Source: Algoriphagus sp. (lineage in GTDB: Bacteria; Bacteroidota; Bacteroidia; Cytophagales; Cyclobacteriaceae). Taken from it: DNA of 52,214 bases. Of this stretch, positions 50,813-52,214 are shown piece after piece (positions within the stretch are counted from its first letter, which is position 1; each line of letters begins with the position of its first letter). Below the pieces are notes generated by a model. That model was not told the origin of the DNA. It worked only from the letters and a program-made list of their open reading frames with translations, and did no database searches. The stretch is taken from the NCBI GenBank assembly GCA_030729785.1, contig JANQWS010000087.1, positions 1 through 52,214 of the forward strand, written 5' to 3'. The position numbers and the translations under genes are program-made.

Positions 50813-52087
50813 ATGAAAGAAACTGATGTTCAAATCAATCGAGTAGATTGGATAGCCGTATCCATCTATTTTGCTTTAGTCATGATCGGCTGGTTTAACA
50901 TTTATGCCGTTGTCTACGATAGCCAAGTGGAAAAAAGCATCTTCGATTTTTCCATCAGCTCTGGGAAGCAACTGATGTGGATAGGGACTTCCATTGGCTT
51001 GATTACCTTGATCATGGTAGCGGACTATCGCTTTTTTGAAAACTTATCGCTTGTCATTTACCTGCTATTTTTACTCATTCTAGTACTTACCCCCTTCTTT
51101 GGAAAGGAAGTGAATGGTCAAATTTTATCCATAGGAGTAGGAGAATTCAGAATCCAGCCTGGTGAATTTGCAAAGTTTGCTACTGCATTGGCATTGGCTA
51201 AGGTGATGGAACGGCCCACCTTTGACTTGAGCAAACGCAATTACCAATTTATCGCATTTGGGGTCTTGCTAGTTCCTATTGGATTGATTCTTCTCCAACC
51301 CGACACCGGCACTGCCATGGTGTACTTTTCATTTTTACTAATGTTCTATAGAGAGGGTCTTCCTCAATGGTATTATGGTGTAGGAATAGGGGCCATCGCC
51401 ATTACCCTACTGGCTTTGGGTGTCGACAACAACTTGTACCTCGCGGCTTTTATTGTGGCAATTATAGGTACTTTAATCTACCTAGGAAAAAAATCCTGGC
51501 AACGAATTCTTGCTTTTTCCCTTATAGGAATTGGGCTCATCGCCTACATCTACTCTATTGATTTTGTGGTATCCAAACTCCCTGCTCACCAACAAAATAG
51601 AGTCATGGTACTTTTCAACCCAGAAATTGATCCACTTGGTGTAGGCTGGAACGTTACACAATCCAAAATTGCGATTGGATCTGGGGGCTTATTCGGAAAA
51701 GGATACTTAGAAGGTACCCAAACGAAGTTTGATTTTGTTCCCGAACAAGACACTGATTTTATCTTCTGTACACTAGGAGAGGAGTTTGGCTGGTTTGGAA
51801 GTTTAGTCGTCATTGGCCTTTTTGCAGGCTTACTTTACCGCTTAGTTATCATGGCCGAGCGACAAAAGACACGATTCTCTAGAATCTATGGCTATGGAGT
51901 AATTTCTATTCTACTTTTTCACTTTATGATCAATATCTCCATGACCATTGGATTATTTCCAGTGGTTGGAATTCCTCTCCCTTTCTTTAGCTATGGGGGA
52001 TCTTCTCTTTGGTCTTTTACGATTTTACTCTTTATCTTCATCAAGTTAGATTCGTCTAGGGCATCTCAATTGGGAAGAATCAACTAG
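50813..52087 (+). CDS. rodA: RodA, SEDS peptidoglycan glycosyltransferase
   Basis: RodA (424 aa) polymerises lipid II with PBP2. About ten membrane helices are visible. SEDS signatures are VNGQILSIGVGEFRIQPGEFAKFA (about 100-123), LLQPDTGTAMVYFSFL (about 160-175, with the catalytic-site Asp region), SKIAIGSGGLFGKGYLEGTQTKFDFVPEQDTDFIF and PLPFFSYGGSSL. It is the last gene of the operon; 38 bp after the stop begins a degenerate 25-bp-period repeat. Confidence 0.96.
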   Translation: MKETDVQINRVDWIAVSIYFALVMIGWFNIYAVVYDSQVEKSIFDFSISSGKQLMWIGTSIGLITLIMVADYRFFENLSLVIYLLFLLILVLTPFFGKEVNGQILSIGVGEFRIQPGEFAKFATALALAKVMERPTFDLSKRNYQFIAFGVLLVPIGLILLQPDTGTAMVYFSFLLMFYREGLPQWYYGVGIGAIAITLLALGVDNNLYLAAFIVAIIGTLIYLGKKSWQRILAFSLIGIGLIAYIYSIDFVVSKLPAHQQNRVMVLFNPEIDPLGVGWNVTQSKIAIGSGGLFGKGYLEGTQTKFDFVPEQDTDFIFCTLGEEFGWFGSLVVIGLFAGLLYRLVIMAERQKTRFSRIYGYGVISILLFHFMINISMTIGLFPVVGIPLPFFSYGGSSLWSFTILLFIFIKLDSSRASQLGRIN

Positions 52088-52125
52088 ATAGGAAAAAAAT
52101 TAAATACGATTATCTAATCGTCGAC

Positions 52126-52190
52126 AGACCGCAGCCTGCAGGCAGACGATAGGCCACGGCCTACAGGCAGTCCAAAGACCACAGCTCATT
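52126..52190. repeat. Degenerate tandem repeat with 25-bp period after rodA
   Basis: Three units start at 52126, 52151 and 52176. The first two are AGACCGCAGCCTGCAGGCAG and AGGCCACGGCCTACAGGCAG (16 of 20 bases the same), each followed by a 5-bp spacer; the third, AGACCACAGCTCATT, is truncated. The first contains the palindrome GCCTGCAGGC, the second AGGCC-AC-GGCCT. The stretch is GC-rich against an AT-rich flank, as in dispersed intergenic repeats. Confidence 0.6.
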
Positions 52191-52214
52191 AAAATGAACT
52201 TCAAACCTAATTTT

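Noticed and set aside
1..52214. tRNA, rRNA, CRISPR, transposase, integrase or prophage genes
   Set aside because: I looked through the intergenic stretches and proteins and saw none; the window appears to be core chromosome.

Overview
The window is a gene-dense, roughly 42 % GC chromosomal segment of a Bacteroidota bacterium. The gene set (PorP/GldK/GldL/GldM of the type IX secretion system, OmpH pair, DUF6089, NqrF, DUF4271, a long NusB, leucine dehydrogenase) and the Bacteroidota-type promoters (TAnnTTTG at -7, TTG or TTTG near -33) point to the order Cytophagales, most probably a Cyclobacteriaceae relative such as Algoriphagus. The genus is an inference. I see no rRNA, tRNA, CRISPR array, prophage, transposase or other plain mobile element. 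Coding density is about 93 %.

Layout. 1-5236 (minus): DUF4271 membrane protein, hemD, then porP-gldK-gldL-gldM (gldM runs off the left edge), encoding the core and motor of type IX secretion and gliding. 5480-6905 (plus): hemW and a DUF721/DciA-like gene. 6988-9817: a partner-switching module (SpoIIE-type phosphatase, STAS protein, RsbW-type kinase). 9895-13286: two parvulin-type periplasmic chaperones. 13360-15159 (minus): an ABC half-exporter. 15302-16402: leucine dehydrogenase with its own promoter, operator-like palindrome and terminator. 16520-20450: operon nusB-ytxH-DUF1573-yajC-ybbR-coaE. 20549-22625 (minus): serS and an unknown lipoprotein. 22702-24877: a 2-oxoglutarate oxygenase and a ChrA-family transporter. 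24960-32053: CBS/ACT protein, nadK, DUF6089, uppS, bamA and two ompH genes, an envelope-biogenesis cluster, followed by a thioredoxin (32088).

32420-37007 (minus): rluB with a long basic disordered N-terminus, and a four-gene overlapping set: arginase-like protein, cytochrome-b5-like protein, BadF-type amino-sugar kinase and MurQ. 37089-39371 (minus): a lone nqrF and accD. 39563-41197 (plus): CstA-family transporter. 41481-46306 (minus): a small membrane protein and the rimP-nusA-infB operon. 46624-52087 (plus): mreB-mreC-mreD-mrdA-rodA, the elongasome operon, ending in a 25-bp-period degenerate repeat.

Most of this is core genome. I do not see a clear-cut new defence or mobile system. The best leads are: the translationally coupled arginase-like / cytochrome b5 / sugar kinase / MurQ operon, in which the arginase-like protein has lost two of six metal ligands; a perfect 16-bp palindrome inside the rluB promoter; an operator-like palindrome at the predicted leucine dehydrogenase transcription start; a terminator whose T-tract abuts the thioredoxin start codon; an ABC half-exporter with a degenerate Walker B and no partner; AccD with a dismantled zinc finger; and the 25-bp repeat after rodA.
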